From: Rhytidiadelphus loreus
Lineage: Eukaryota; Streptophyta; Bryopsida; Hypnales; Hylocomiaceae
Length of the DNA: 64,000 bases
Assembly (NCBI GenBank): GCA_947034895.1
Contig: OX344762.1
Span: 80,904,981-80,968,980 of the forward strand
Reading direction: 5' to 3'
Below are positions 28,011 to 37,799 of the stretch, in pieces. Position 1 is the stretch's first letter; the number at the start of each line of letters is the position of its first letter. The position numbers were made by a program, and so were the translations under genes. The notes under the pieces were generated by a model. That model was given only the letters and a program-made list of their open reading frames with translations. It had not been told where the DNA came from and did not search any database.

Positions 28011-28861
28011 CAAACATGGGATCCCCCTAAACTTCTTTAGTAGGCTCAATTGAATTACAGCAGTGTGATCCAATTACAGAAGTCTGTTTCAATTACCACC
28101 GTTGGATCCAATTACCACCATGCAATGTACTTGTAGACAAGTAGCAAATTTCATTCAGTGGAGTCCAGTTCAGCAGCTCTAGATTAATTGCTGGTCACCA
28201 TTAATTCAATCCTGGGTTTATTTGGTGGGGAGGGAACTGTGCCGCGCGCCAACGGCTTTAGGGTTTGGCTGGCTAATCTGGCTTCCCTGCGGCGCGTCTT
28301 GGAGTCGCTAAACGTGCAAGTTCAGGCTTCAAAGTTCAATTTCTGGTTGCAGGTGCTGGCCTAGGGTTTAGATCAATCTGCGTTTGGTTGACGATGTGCT
28401 TGCATGCTCGGATTTGGGCTTCGAATTCAGATTTTTTCAAGCAGTTTTGGGTGGCATTCATAGTCATCTACTAGAATTTTTGCTAGATGTGTGCGTCGTG
28501 AAGCTTGGCGTAGAGGTTTACAACAACAGTTTGAAGGACTAGTTTGCTGGATTTTCACCTGCTGTGGTTTAGGGTTTCTCAACTTGATCGCCGAGCAACT
28601 AGCAAGGTATTCTTTGCTTTCATTACATGCACAAATTTCTTCTGAACCTTCACGATGTTGCTCTAAAAATCTTCACTCATTCTTATACGGTTTAGGAGTT
28701 GCGGTTTAGGCTACAATTTCGTTGTTGTTTTACACACTATGCTTTTCCAATTTCTGGTTGAGGGCAGGTTTAGGGTAGATCTCGTGAAATTCAGATTTGA
28801 ATTCTCTTATATGCACTACAGGTTGTATTGTGGCAGGGTTTAGTCTTCGGGAAAGTCTGCA

Positions 28862-31645
28862 ATGAAGAAGATTAAGGTGTACACTCTCACGGATGAAGGA
28901 GCGATGCCTAAGTGCATTGGGACAATGAAGGCAGAGGCTGCCGAATCTTTAGCAGAACTCAGACTGCGTTTGGAGGATAAGAACGTGCTCAATTTCAAAT
29001 TTCAATACTGGGATCCTGAAGAGTGTTGCAGGGTAGCCGTGACGTTGGAATCGTTGAATGACATCGAAGACAGCGTTTTCATGATCCCTGCTGTCGATGA
29101 CAACCTGGACAATTTTGGAAACAAGCGTCAGAGGTTGGAAAGTCAGCTGGATCTTGGAGATAGCCGACAAAGCAACCTCATTCAATTGGATGCCCCGGAA
29201 TTCCCCCACATCGGTAGCGACTTCCATGGTGAAGTTCAGGTGGATCCACCTTCATGCTCGAGGGTCAGTGCTCCAACTGAAGAAAGTTTTTTGAAGTCTG
29301 AAATTGTGTCAAGAGAGGTGATGGCCCTGTACACTGACGGAGAGGAAAAATTACGGAAGGTGTTGAAGGGGGTGTCCTTGGAGGATCACAAATGGTGCCT
29401 AAAGTCATATGATTGCCACGAAAAAGCAGTCATCATCCTCCACTGTTTGGAATGCAAGAAGGATTTTGGTGGGGTGGACGGGCAGCACACAAAGGACAGA
29501 GTTTCGAATTTGTTTTCCAACTTCCGAAAAAGCCACATCATGAGCAACCAACACATCAGAAGTTGGTGTCAAAGGAAGGGTTTAGATTGGTGCAACCACC
29601 CCCAATCAATTGCAAAGGGGAAGAAAACAGTGATCCTCACATCAGCTGATCACAAGCGCCTGATCCTTGAAGGGGTCGACATACTCAACCAGGTGAACGA
29701 GGATGTGGATCCAAATCAACAAACTTTTGCATTGGTGGGAGGAGATCCACATGCAACAAAATTGAAGAGCTTCTGGTGGAAAACGAGGTGTATCGTCTGC
29801 AATGAATTCTACAGTCTATGCCCTCCAAAAAAAAACTTGGAGGCAAACTTAAAGAACCATGCTGGAGGGACACGACATGCTGAGAAGGTATTGGAGGCAG
29901 CCAAAGGTGGACGACGTGCAGCAACTTCAAGGAAGCGGGGAAGGCCAGCTAAGTCAACAGCTGACAGTTCCCAATCAAACCAAAGGCAACTCCACGCATT
30001 TTTTGGTCATGTGGTGGACAGCCCGCAGGTAACTGTACCCCAATCCATGGACCATTCTCAATTTAAATTATTCATGTGTTGGGGTTTTCGGGGACCAATT
30101 GCTATGTATGCTGGGAAATCTTTTGAATGTTCAGCTTTGTTATTTGACATTAAGCCTGGTCAATGCTGGTATGCCGAGCCTTGGCTGCAAGAAGTTGTAG
30201 TTGTAGACGGTCACACTATAAATATTAATGGTACTTTCAGGCATCGCAATTGTCTAAGGGTGTGTATGAATAATGAACCTTGGACTGGTCTAACTTGTAG
30301 CATGTGCGCTACTATACCTTGTTTAACAGACTTTAAGCTGAGGGTGATAAGGGAGGACAAATCTGTTGAAAAACGAGGAACAAGAACTACAGAGGGTGGA
30401 AGACGAATTGGATATCTCTCCTTGCCGGAACTCACCACCCACAGTAGATCAATGTCCAAAAAACTTAGAATTGAGCGTTTGTTACATTGGGCAGCTAAGC
30501 TGCGGATAGCGCAGCTGAAAGTGAAACGGCCTACCTTAAGGGAGTCTGCACTTGCGGCTTCTAATCAGCACAATGTGTATAAGTTTTGTACAGATATTTT
30601 GAAGGCGCATAGGACTGATTCGTTTGGAGGTAGACCAGCATTGTGGGATTTCCTGCAAGATGTAGCGGCTAACTTGAATCGCAGGAAGGAGGGTTTTAGG
30701 TACTCCGAGAATTCAAAGGCACTTGCACAAGCCATGAAAGTGTATGGAGGTAGAAGAATGTGTGACTTGTTTGCTTTAAATTATGTTGGCCCTAGTTATA
30801 ATACCGTGAAAAGGGAGAGTCAGAAGGGTGTGCAACATGTGCCGGGGGAGCATGCTGAGATCTTTGCAGCAATAGCTGAGATTTACAAAGACGCCAAGGC
30901 GGCTCATGGGATTGTTGGGCCAGTTCCAGTAATTTTAGCAGAAGATGAAACGAAGGTAAGATCTAGGGTCTCATATGAGCAACGTCTTGACACACTGGCT
31001 GGATTCTGCGGTCCAAAAGACAACCACGTCTGTATCTCCAATTACAAGCCAGATGTGGGCTCCGGGGAAGTAGGCTATAATAAAATATTGGATTGCTTTC
31101 GTTCTGACAAAGTGGGAGGTTTTGCTAGGGTGGTGATGGTCTGCCCGCTTCACAACAATTTGCCCAGGTTAGTCTTATGTGTCTCTTGTACTTGCAACTG
31201 TTTTGATTCAAAGTGGGTGAAGCATCAGTGGGGTCGAATTGAAAACTTGTGGACAAAACATTGTAAGGATGCTATTGGACCCATAATTGGGCATGCTAGT
31301 GACGGAGATTCTCGAAGGCGGCAACTCATGTTGGCTGAGTACAAATCCACCGATGGACAACGATTTCAAGTGGATTGGCCAGGGTGGATCTTCACTGGAA
31401 AGTTAGATTCCGATGGAAATGCGTTTGGCTTGCATGACCAAGATTTCATTCATAATGGGAAAAAACTTATTAACCCCATTGATTCACCTGTTAGAACATT
31501 GCAGCTGGGATGCGACGTGGTTACATTGACTCACCTTGGCTTAGTATATAACAAATTTAGTTGTGACCAACATGGATTGAAATTGGAGGACACTAATCGA
31601 AAAGACCGTCAGAATTGGGCTTCAGCTCAAAGAATTTGCCAGTAG
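28862..31645 (+). CDS. Transposase, N-terminal portion (ends at in-frame TAG)
   Basis: This 927-codon frame has ATG at 28,862 and is preceded by a leader of about 650 bp after the repeats. Residues 1-80 look like a small ubiquitin/PB1-like domain (inference). Cys195-x2-Cys198 begins one Cys/His cluster. A C2H2/BED-type finger has Cys310-x2-Cys313 and His333-x5-His339. An AT-hook (RKRGRP) is at 357-362. A further Cys pair lies in GLTCSMCATIPC. The catalytic part starts near residue 690: candidate acidic residues are Asp695 in ILAEDET and Asp814/Asp816 in HASDGDSRRR. The third acidic residue would lie in the next segment, in the same frame after the TAG at 31,643-31,645. The fold is probably RNase H-like as in other DDE transposases. 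Small unrecognised introns (for example after GCCCGCAG at 30,029) cannot be excluded. Confidence 0.75.
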   Translation: MKKIKVYTLTDEGAMPKCIGTMKAEAAESLAELRLRLEDKNVLNFKFQYWDPEECCRVAVTLESLNDIEDSVFMIPAVDDNLDNFGNKRQRLESQLDLGDSRQSNLIQLDAPEFPHIGSDFHGEVQVDPPSCSRVSAPTEESFLKSEIVSREVMALYTDGEEKLRKVLKGVSLEDHKWCLKSYDCHEKAVIILHCLECKKDFGGVDGQHTKDRVSNLFSNFRKSHIMSNQHIRSWCQRKGLDWCNHPQSIAKGKKTVILTSADHKRLILEGVDILNQVNEDVDPNQQTFALVGGDPHATKLKSFWWKTRCIVCNEFYSLCPPKKNLEANLKNHAGGTRHAEKVLEAAKGGRRAATSRKRGRPAKSTADSSQSNQRQLHAFFGHVVDSPQVTVPQSMDHSQFKLFMCWGFRGPIAMYAGKSFECSALLFDIKPGQCWYAEPWLQEVVVVDGHTININGTFRHRNCLRVCMNNEPWTGLTCSMCATIPCLTDFKLRVIREDKSVEKRGTRTTEGGRRIGYLSLPELTTHSRSMSKKLRIERLLHWAAKLRIAQLKVKRPTLRESALAASNQHNVYKFCTDILKAHRTDSFGGRPALWDFLQDVAANLNRRKEGFRYSENSKALAQAMKVYGGRRMCDLFALNYVGPSYNTVKRESQKGVQHVPGEHAEIFAAIAEIYKDAKAAHGIVGPVPVILAEDETKVRSRVSYEQRLDTLAGFCGPKDNHVCISNYKPDVGSGEVGYNKILDCFRSDKVGGFARVVMVCPLHNNLPRLVLCVSCTCNCFDSKWVKHQWGRIENLWTKHCKDAIGPIIGHASDGDSRRRQLMLAEYKSTDGQRFQVDWPGWIFTGKLDSDGNAFGLHDQDFIHNGKKLINPIDSPVRTLQLGCDVVTLTHLGLVYNKFSCDQHGLKLEDTNRKDRQNWASAQRICQ

Positions 31646-33319
31646 AGAGTTCAAAATTGTCTGGCTCAACTGCGGACGTCAAAGGAGGTCCACCAAGAGC
31701 GCACGTTGGGGACAGAGTATTACTTGCAGGTTTGCTCTAACTACATTGAAATTTTTCTGTCTCCACGTTTGGACTTGAGATCACGCATAGTATTAGCCGC
31801 CAAAGTTTCTTTTTTCTTTCGAATTTGGAAACTATGGTTTCAATTTGGCAATCATACAGTGGGAGGGAATTCCAAAAAACTAACTGCAGCCACAAATTTT
31901 GTTTCCCAGCAATGTTTCATTGATGTCCAAATGTCATGCCACTTTATTGTTTTGCTAATAATTCACTTCCGAGAGAAGTATCCCAACTTGGCAGTTCCAT
32001 TGCATTTGACAGGGAGTGATGCTTGTGAAATATTTTTCTCAAAAATAGGGGGAATGGAAGGGCATGAGAGGGCCTACGATTTCCATCAGCTTGTAAGCAC
32101 TGCAAACACTCTAAATCGGTTAACAGCAACTGAGTACACAGAGAACGGACTCCAATTTGGTAGGGTACACAATAAGATGAAAAATGTTTGGGCTGACTTG
32201 CATCCGCTTGGTGAGGGAGAAGTTCCTTGCGATCTTGCTGATTACACGCTCATTTCTACTAATGATGATGTGATTTCAGCCTTGCAGGAAGGTCTAAGAG
32301 AAGCACAAAGTATGCTTAGGATCTTGAATATGGCACCTGCAGTCCAATGTGCAAATAAAACTTGGTTTCTAACTCCGTGGTTGGTTGAAAAAGTTGATCC
32401 ACAACATTTTGCTTATATTCCAGCCACTTTGCCCATGCGTGGAGAAGATGGGGACGGTGAAGTTCTTCGGGCTGACCTTGAAGCAAATGCTGCTGTTGAT
32501 GTTAGTATAGACAGTAGTCCTTCACCTGCAGCTGAAGGAGAAGAAGACATAGTTGAAGATGGCTCTCCAAGTCTTCCAGTTTTAGAAGATGAGGCTCGTC
32601 ATGCAATGTGTGACATGTTGAACGAGGAGGAGCCTCAGGTAAGCATTGTACTTCCAGAAGATAAGGTAGTACCATTTGTTCAATACGGAGGGCATAACAT
32701 TTACAAGTCTACTCTGGTATCGCAGTTGAATGCTAATCCGTTTTTGTCTAAGGATCGGTTAACTAGAGTGAAAAATTCAATTTACTTCAATAATTCGGAT
32801 GATTATATTAGTGCTTCTTCTTCGACGGAGACAATGCTCTTGGGTTTGGGGATGGATTGTGGTGTTTACTTCATGCAGAGGACTACAACCACAATTTCAT
32901 CTACAGTGAAATCAGCTGTCCGACGAACCAAGGGAAGACCTTCCAAGAGTATGCAGCCCACATGTGTCTTGAATGGAGTGGACCAAGGCACCCGGTGCAT
33001 AGGAAGAGTGCAGAAAATGAGGCGTAAGGTTGGAACGAGGTGGGGCAATTGTAGGCAGCCTATTGACCTCCAAAATCGTGAAGTCAACAAAGGAAAAAGG
33101 ACAGGTATTGGAGGGTCTGGATGTATGGTTTACCTTAATTACTTTCGAAAAGTCCCCGGATTTCTCAAGTTCAAGTATGACCATGCTGATTCTATTTGGG
33201 TTGATGTGGATTCGATCATCTGCATTGTGACTATGTCATTTGATTCAGAGCGGGATGTATTCGAACTGGACCCAATTGACGGCAATTCGTTGAATGAGTT
33301 TGTTGACAAATCCAAGTGA
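31646..33319 (+). CDS. Transposase, C-terminal portion (same frame, after TAG)
   Basis: This continues in the identical reading frame for 557 codons after the amber codon, with no further stop until TGA at 33,317-33,319. It begins with a helical stretch (RVQNCLAQL..), then a region with TGSDACEIFFSKIGG, where Glu1056 (numbered through the TAG codon) is the best candidate for the final catalytic acid, placed like the E in P- and hAT-type D-D-E transposases just before a helical C-terminal region. An acidic Asp/Glu/Ser/Pro-rich linker follows, then a second AT-hook-like RRTKGRPSK near residues 1,354-1,362 and a C-terminal tail. No separate start codon context supports independent translation, so this is most simply the C-terminal half of one protein broken by, or read through, a stop. 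No hAT dimerisation motif was recognised. Confidence 0.65.
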   Translation, partial: RVQNCLAQLRTSKEVHQERTLGTEYYLQVCSNYIEIFLSPRLDLRSRIVLAAKVSFFFRIWKLWFQFGNHTVGGNSKKLTAATNFVSQQCFIDVQMSCHFIVLLIIHFREKYPNLAVPLHLTGSDACEIFFSKIGGMEGHERAYDFHQLVSTANTLNRLTATEYTENGLQFGRVHNKMKNVWADLHPLGEGEVPCDLADYTLISTNDDVISALQEGLREAQSMLRILNMAPAVQCANKTWFLTPWLVEKVDPQHFAYIPATLPMRGEDGDGEVLRADLEANAAVDVSIDSSPSPAAEGEEDIVEDGSPSLPVLEDEARHAMCDMLNEEEPQVSIVLPEDKVVPFVQYGGHNIYKSTLVSQLNANPFLSKDRLTRVKNSIYFNNSDDYISASSSTETMLLGLGMDCGVYFMQRTTTTISSTVKSAVRRTKGRPSKSMQPTCVLNGVDQGTRCIGRVQKMRRKVGTRWGNCRQPIDLQNREVNKGKRTGIGGSGCMVYLNYFRKVPGFLKFKYDHADSIWVDVDSIICIVTMSFDSERDVFELDPIDGNSLNEFVDKSK

Positions 33320-34191
33320 TGTTAAACTTGCTGCTAGGTAGTCCTCATTTCACTTTGTGCATTCAGGATTTAAACCATGTTTAAATGGAAGCAGAAATGG
33401 AAACCCAATAAAAGAGGAAATTAAATTTTTTTTCGTAAGGGTAGCATGTACTTCACTGCTGTTTCAGAAAATGTAATTATAATGAAGTGTAATTTGACGA
33501 ATTGACATTTGGGAAAACAAAGGTGGCCTAAATCCATGTGATATTTGTACCCGACCTGAAAGATTTTTGCTATTAATGTGTTGAGAAGTGAGATGCAAGT
33601 ACAGAAATCTTCAAGTGCGTGAAAGGTAGTTCCACATGGAACCCAAAATCTGTGTGATTAGAGGTATGAAATTTGCTTAATCTTGAACATTTTATTGTTT
33701 TCCATTTCTCATGTGAGGTAGGTGAAGTCATAAATAACCAATGAAGCCATGTGTGAACTTCTGGAAGATGGCTGTGCATTTGAAACTGAGATTTTTTCCT
33801 AAACCCTATGTCATTGACGACTTGTGTGATGAATTGTACTGCTGTCCATCTCACTTGTACTTGTTTCTTGCTCCTTGTTGTTCTTGTGCTAGTAGTTTTG
33901 CTAAAACCACAGGTGACTACAGCCATTTCAGCTGCAGGTGTACTCCCGAAATCTCTGGCGCGTAGATGCAGGGAAGAACATCTTCTTTGTGTTGTCTTCA
34001 TTTTCCATATTTTTTTTGGCCCTACAAGTTGTTAGTTTACGTTTGACTGCAAGGCTTGTGCACTAGTTGTTGAGGCTGTAGATTTACTAGTTCACGGAGG
34101 GTTCTGAGTGGCGGGCACCTGAAATCTATTTGGACTTGAATGTGTTTTGATTTTGTCTTGCTTTTCTGGAATTCTTCCGGTGATCTAGTTT
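33320..34191. other. Transposase 3' region between the two transposon ORFs
   Basis: No convincing frame is present. A 142-codon minus-strand ORF (33,573-34,001) overlaps a 74-codon plus-strand ORF, and neither shows domain-like composition. AATAAA-type signal AATAAAAG near 33,408 could serve transposase mRNA polyadenylation. Confidence 0.4.
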
Positions 34192-34800
34192 GTGCAATTG
34201 CCTTCCACGTTGACAGTTCCCTGTGAGGTAGTTTCGATGGATTTGCCGTGGAATTATTTCCCGAACTTGACTGTCGAGGGAAGTGCATGCGAAGCTAGTA
34301 CTTATTCCTTTGAATACAGTTTCAGGGATGCTGTCCTCCCACTTCTTGTGCCGCAGGTGCAGTATTCAGATCCGTGGGAATGGAATGAGCCAGCGCAGGA
34401 GCATCCAGTTACATTTTGCACATTGGAGACTCTAAGAGAGACGTGCAGCTCGTGGAGCGATTTTGTGCAGGGCACGGCGGAGTGGGGTGCATTGACCGTA
34501 GCTCGAGAAGAGTTTCGTTCACTAGTCCCCCCGGTGTGGTAGGAAGAAGAGGAGTTTGTTCTCTTCCGCTTCCAGAAACATCGAGCCTTGTTCACGAAGA
34601 ACTGGTACCTGCGCCGTCCCTTGCGTGAAGACAAATGGCGCACACTTGCTTTTCAGGACCTGTCTATTTCAGATTTATGCGGACTGAGCGCGACCTTGGA
34701 GACTGATGGTGAGGAGTGCATGGAGCTCATTCACAGCATCAACCAACGATCATCCCAACATCTTTGGATTGCACCAGCAGGTCGTTTTGGCACTTTGTAA
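34192..34800 (+). pseudogene. Second transposon ORF interrupted by one in-frame TAG
   Basis: A plus-strand frame of about 202 codons has a GTG at 34,192 or, more plausibly, an ATG at 34,237 opening MDLPWNYFP. It is broken once, by TAG at 34,540-34,542, and then continues in the same frame (EEEEFVLFRFQKHRALF...) to TAA at 34,798-34,800. Composition is protein-like, with many Trp, Phe and charged residues on both sides of the stop, and the downstream half contains a basic WYLRRPLREDKWR segment. I recognise no family. Its position inside the transposon termini and its orientation suggest an accessory protein of the element. The single amber codon parallels the one in the transposase. Confidence 0.45.
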
Positions 34801-35637
34801 ATTCAATATGTAGCTTGTCTTGTTTTTTTCCTTTCCCGGCGTTTTTTGCGAGCGTGTACTCTTGCAGCAACTGTCACAGACAGTTTTTCACCCTCCACCA
34901 TTTCACGGCATTTTAGTCAGCGTGTACTCCTACAGTGACTGTCACAGACAATTTGGCATGTATCTTGTTTCTGAACCATAGGCCGCTATTCCGCTAATGG
35001 CTCTATATTTTTTTGGTTTAGTTTTTTTGATATTGGACTTCACATGTACACAGGTGCAGATGCTAGTTCAAGAATGTAATTTAGTGCACCTTGTAGTTGT
35101 TCAAATTCAGGGATAGGGCTGCACAACAGAAATGTAGAATGTGTTTGTAAACACAGTTTTCGTATTGCATTTCCATGTTTCCTACTCTATTATCTTCCAA
35201 TGTCATGTTGCTTGGAATTTGTATTGTTTTTTAATTTTTCAGTGACCTCATTCCTTGGTTTCGTTCTATTGTTGGTTTTGCTTTATGAATGGTATTTTGC
35301 TCATTGTCTTTGTTTTCAATAGATAGCTGAAGATTGCTTCAATTTCTTGGCAATGAATAACTTAGGCTTAGTTTTCAACGTATTGTCTATTTACATTTTG
35401 CAGTGTATCACATGAAGGCATTCCATTCTTCTAGAGGTTGTGCTCAGTTCCTTTTCATAGTGTATTACGCCAAATCCACAATAATTTCTGTCATTTGAGT
35501 TTCAAGGAATTGTCATTTGTCATGGTAGTACTATAGTAATAAATAAACTATAATAGAATTTTCTTTTCTTTTTGAATTTGTTGAGTACTTGGTTTTGCAA
35601 TGCCATCATCCATGACACAATATTCCGTAATTCTACA

Positions 35638-35710
35638 ATGTTTAAAAAAAATAGGGTGCCAAATATTAGCCTCCTTCACCATTTACAAAAAAAAATAGGG
35701 TGTAAGAAAT
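35638..35710 (+). repeat. Right subterminal AAAAATAGGGTG repeats
   Basis: Two AAAAAAATAGGGTG motifs (near 35,645 and 35,690), in the same orientation as those at the left end, lie about 130-200 bp from the right terminus. The 34,801-35,837 interval otherwise holds no supported coding sequence. Confidence 0.6.
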
Positions 35711-37799
35711 ACATGCTAGTAGCTTTTTATGTAAAAATAGAGAGCCAAAAAATACTCCTAAACACATAAATACCCCCCAATTAAATACCCCATTATCGCA
35801 CATGATATGTAAGTGTATAAGGGTGTGACCCCCCCGAGTTTTTATCCTACAAAATCTTAGTTTGCAAAATATTGAGATTTGTTTTACCGTACCAGGAATT
35901 TGCCATTAAAAATTTGAAGAAGATTTATAGTGACTTCTTTATACTATCATGTGCACCATGAAACAAATCTCAATATTTTCCAAACTAGAAGTGGACATGG
36001 GGTTGGACAGATGGACAAACAAATAGACGGGTTAACGGTTTGAGTTTATTTATTTTGTCTTCTAGGACTCATCTGCTTGTCCGTCCGCCCATCAAACTGT
36101 CCGCCCGCCCGTCTGCTCTTCGCCATCCATCGGACCGTTCGCAATCCACCTATTTGACGCCTACTATTGGAAAAAACGGCCGTCCAACTGTCCAACTGTC
36201 GGCCGTGCTTCAAAAGTAGGTATGTCAAATGACGTTTTAAAGGCAGCGCCTACAGATGCTAGACATCTAGTGTGAGGTTGGACGCCTTGTCAACCCTGCC
36301 CACCACTTGTCAATTGAAAATCTTCAGTCGTTCGCTACTTCGTAGGCATATCCCCCACTATTATTGAACTTGCTCAAAGCTCCTACTAGTGCGCAATCCT
36401 ACCAATGCAACCTTAGCTCTCTCAACTCAACATCCGTCTCAAACATCATTTTCTAGCGCAAACAAAGTTGCAAGAACTTCAACCTAAGTTACAAACTCTA
36501 AACGTAGGGCAGACTAAAATAATGAACCTATCATTGCTCTATATTCAATCCGTTGCGAAATTTCATATCACTTTGATGGACACCCTTGCTTGAACTGGTC
36601 AAAGCTTGCCTTTACAACCAATAGACCTAGGATCCTTCAAACTGGAGTCATTGAAAGTACTTGATAGGTAACACCGTGGCCCTTGCCAACGGAAAGAATT
36701 GGCGCTCCCTTGCGGTTACTACAGTAATTCATCAACCACCTCTATTTTTTTGGTTTTGAAGCTCAACAACTCCTTGATGTTGGCAAGTTGCAAATGCAAC
36801 TATCTAAAAAATGCCATGTTTTTTAATTTTCACAATATTGACCGTTCACGAGACTACCAAAGTAGTCAATTGCCGTTTGGTATTCCTGGTGATTGGTGAG
36901 ACCGCTGAAAAGGTGAAAAAAAGCATTCATGTTGAATCTTGTCCTCACAGCAGTGGCCTACTCACGTAGAGTACTCTCATAGCTTATATCACTACACATG
37001 AAATCAAACACACTTTGTAACTATCCATCAATCCCCAACATTTCAGTCTTACATTTCTCTCTCAGAAAAGTTACAACCTCTTGGACAACTTCCAAGAATA
37101 ACTCTTTACCTAGTTGGCTTCTCTTTGTCAATTCTTACTTTTGAATGTCATTTGATGGCTCAGCATCTCGTAGATATACCAAAGAAGCAAAAAATATGAC
37201 AAAAGTTGTTGCTCGAGGGGTATCACAATGTTGTTTTAACGACTTTGCTGCGTACTTAATCACCTTAGTCAAATATACAAAGTCTCTTCATAAAGCTGGA
37301 TGCCCAAATAGCGGAGGAGAATTTCAGTAAAATCGGCCTCTATAATTTTTAGAGCCTCGACAACTAAAACGCTCCGTGCCGTCAAGGTTGCGTACTTGTT
37401 TTGAAAAAGACACTCATGCCATGGTATTAGCCGCCTAAAGTAATCACTATCAATTTTTTGGACAACTATGTAAGTTAAAAAATAGAATTCATTTAATTTG
37501 AAGCGGGAAAAATTTATATAATATGTGTCACGGAGATAGAACCTTGTATAAGTTCTATCATCCTTAAAAGTAAAAGTACAAATATAGTAAAAGAAGTTTA
37601 GATCCTTGAGTATATGAACAAATCAAAATTGAGGAATTCCTTAGTCTTCACAACTCCTTCTATTACTTATGAATGTCATTTGTCAACTCTTTCTATATAT
37701 TTCTATATATTTCTTTTTATGTATTTATCTTATCTTGTCTTATCTTATCTTGCTTGTCTTATCTTTCATATATTTATCTTATCTTGTCTTCCTTTTATA

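Larger units (their letters stand above)
27813..35838 (+). mobile_element. 8.0-kb autonomous-type DNA transposon with 8-bp target duplication
   Basis: The element is bounded by TTTTTATC at 27,805-27,812 and again at 35,839-35,846. Copy 1 of the host repeat has one uninterrupted TTTTTATC at 3,150-3,157, so the insertion limits are precise. Termini are CTCGGAGGGGAGACTCCC and, as reverse complement of the right end, CTCGGGGGGGTCACACCC, matching at 14 of 18 positions. AAAAATAGGGT motifs lie just inside both ends. The interior is more GC-rich than the surrounding DNA and carries a transposase frame of about 1,485 codons (28,862-33,319) plus a second ORF (34,192-34,800). 8-bp duplications are known for P, hAT and Zisupton/KDZ-type elements, but the CTCGG start is not the usual terminus of P (CATG..) or hAT (CAGGG), so the superfamily is left open. 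Confidence 0.88.

Noticed and set aside
33573..34001. 142-codon minus-strand ORF within the 8-kb transposon
   Set aside because: It lies opposite transcribed-looking plus-strand sequence, has no domain-like pattern, and overlaps several equally long frames on the other strand.
27813..35838. Assignment of the 8-kb element to hAT
   Set aside because: The 8-bp duplication fits, but the termini do not begin CAGGG-like and no C-terminal hAT dimerisation motif was recognised; the superfamily is left open.
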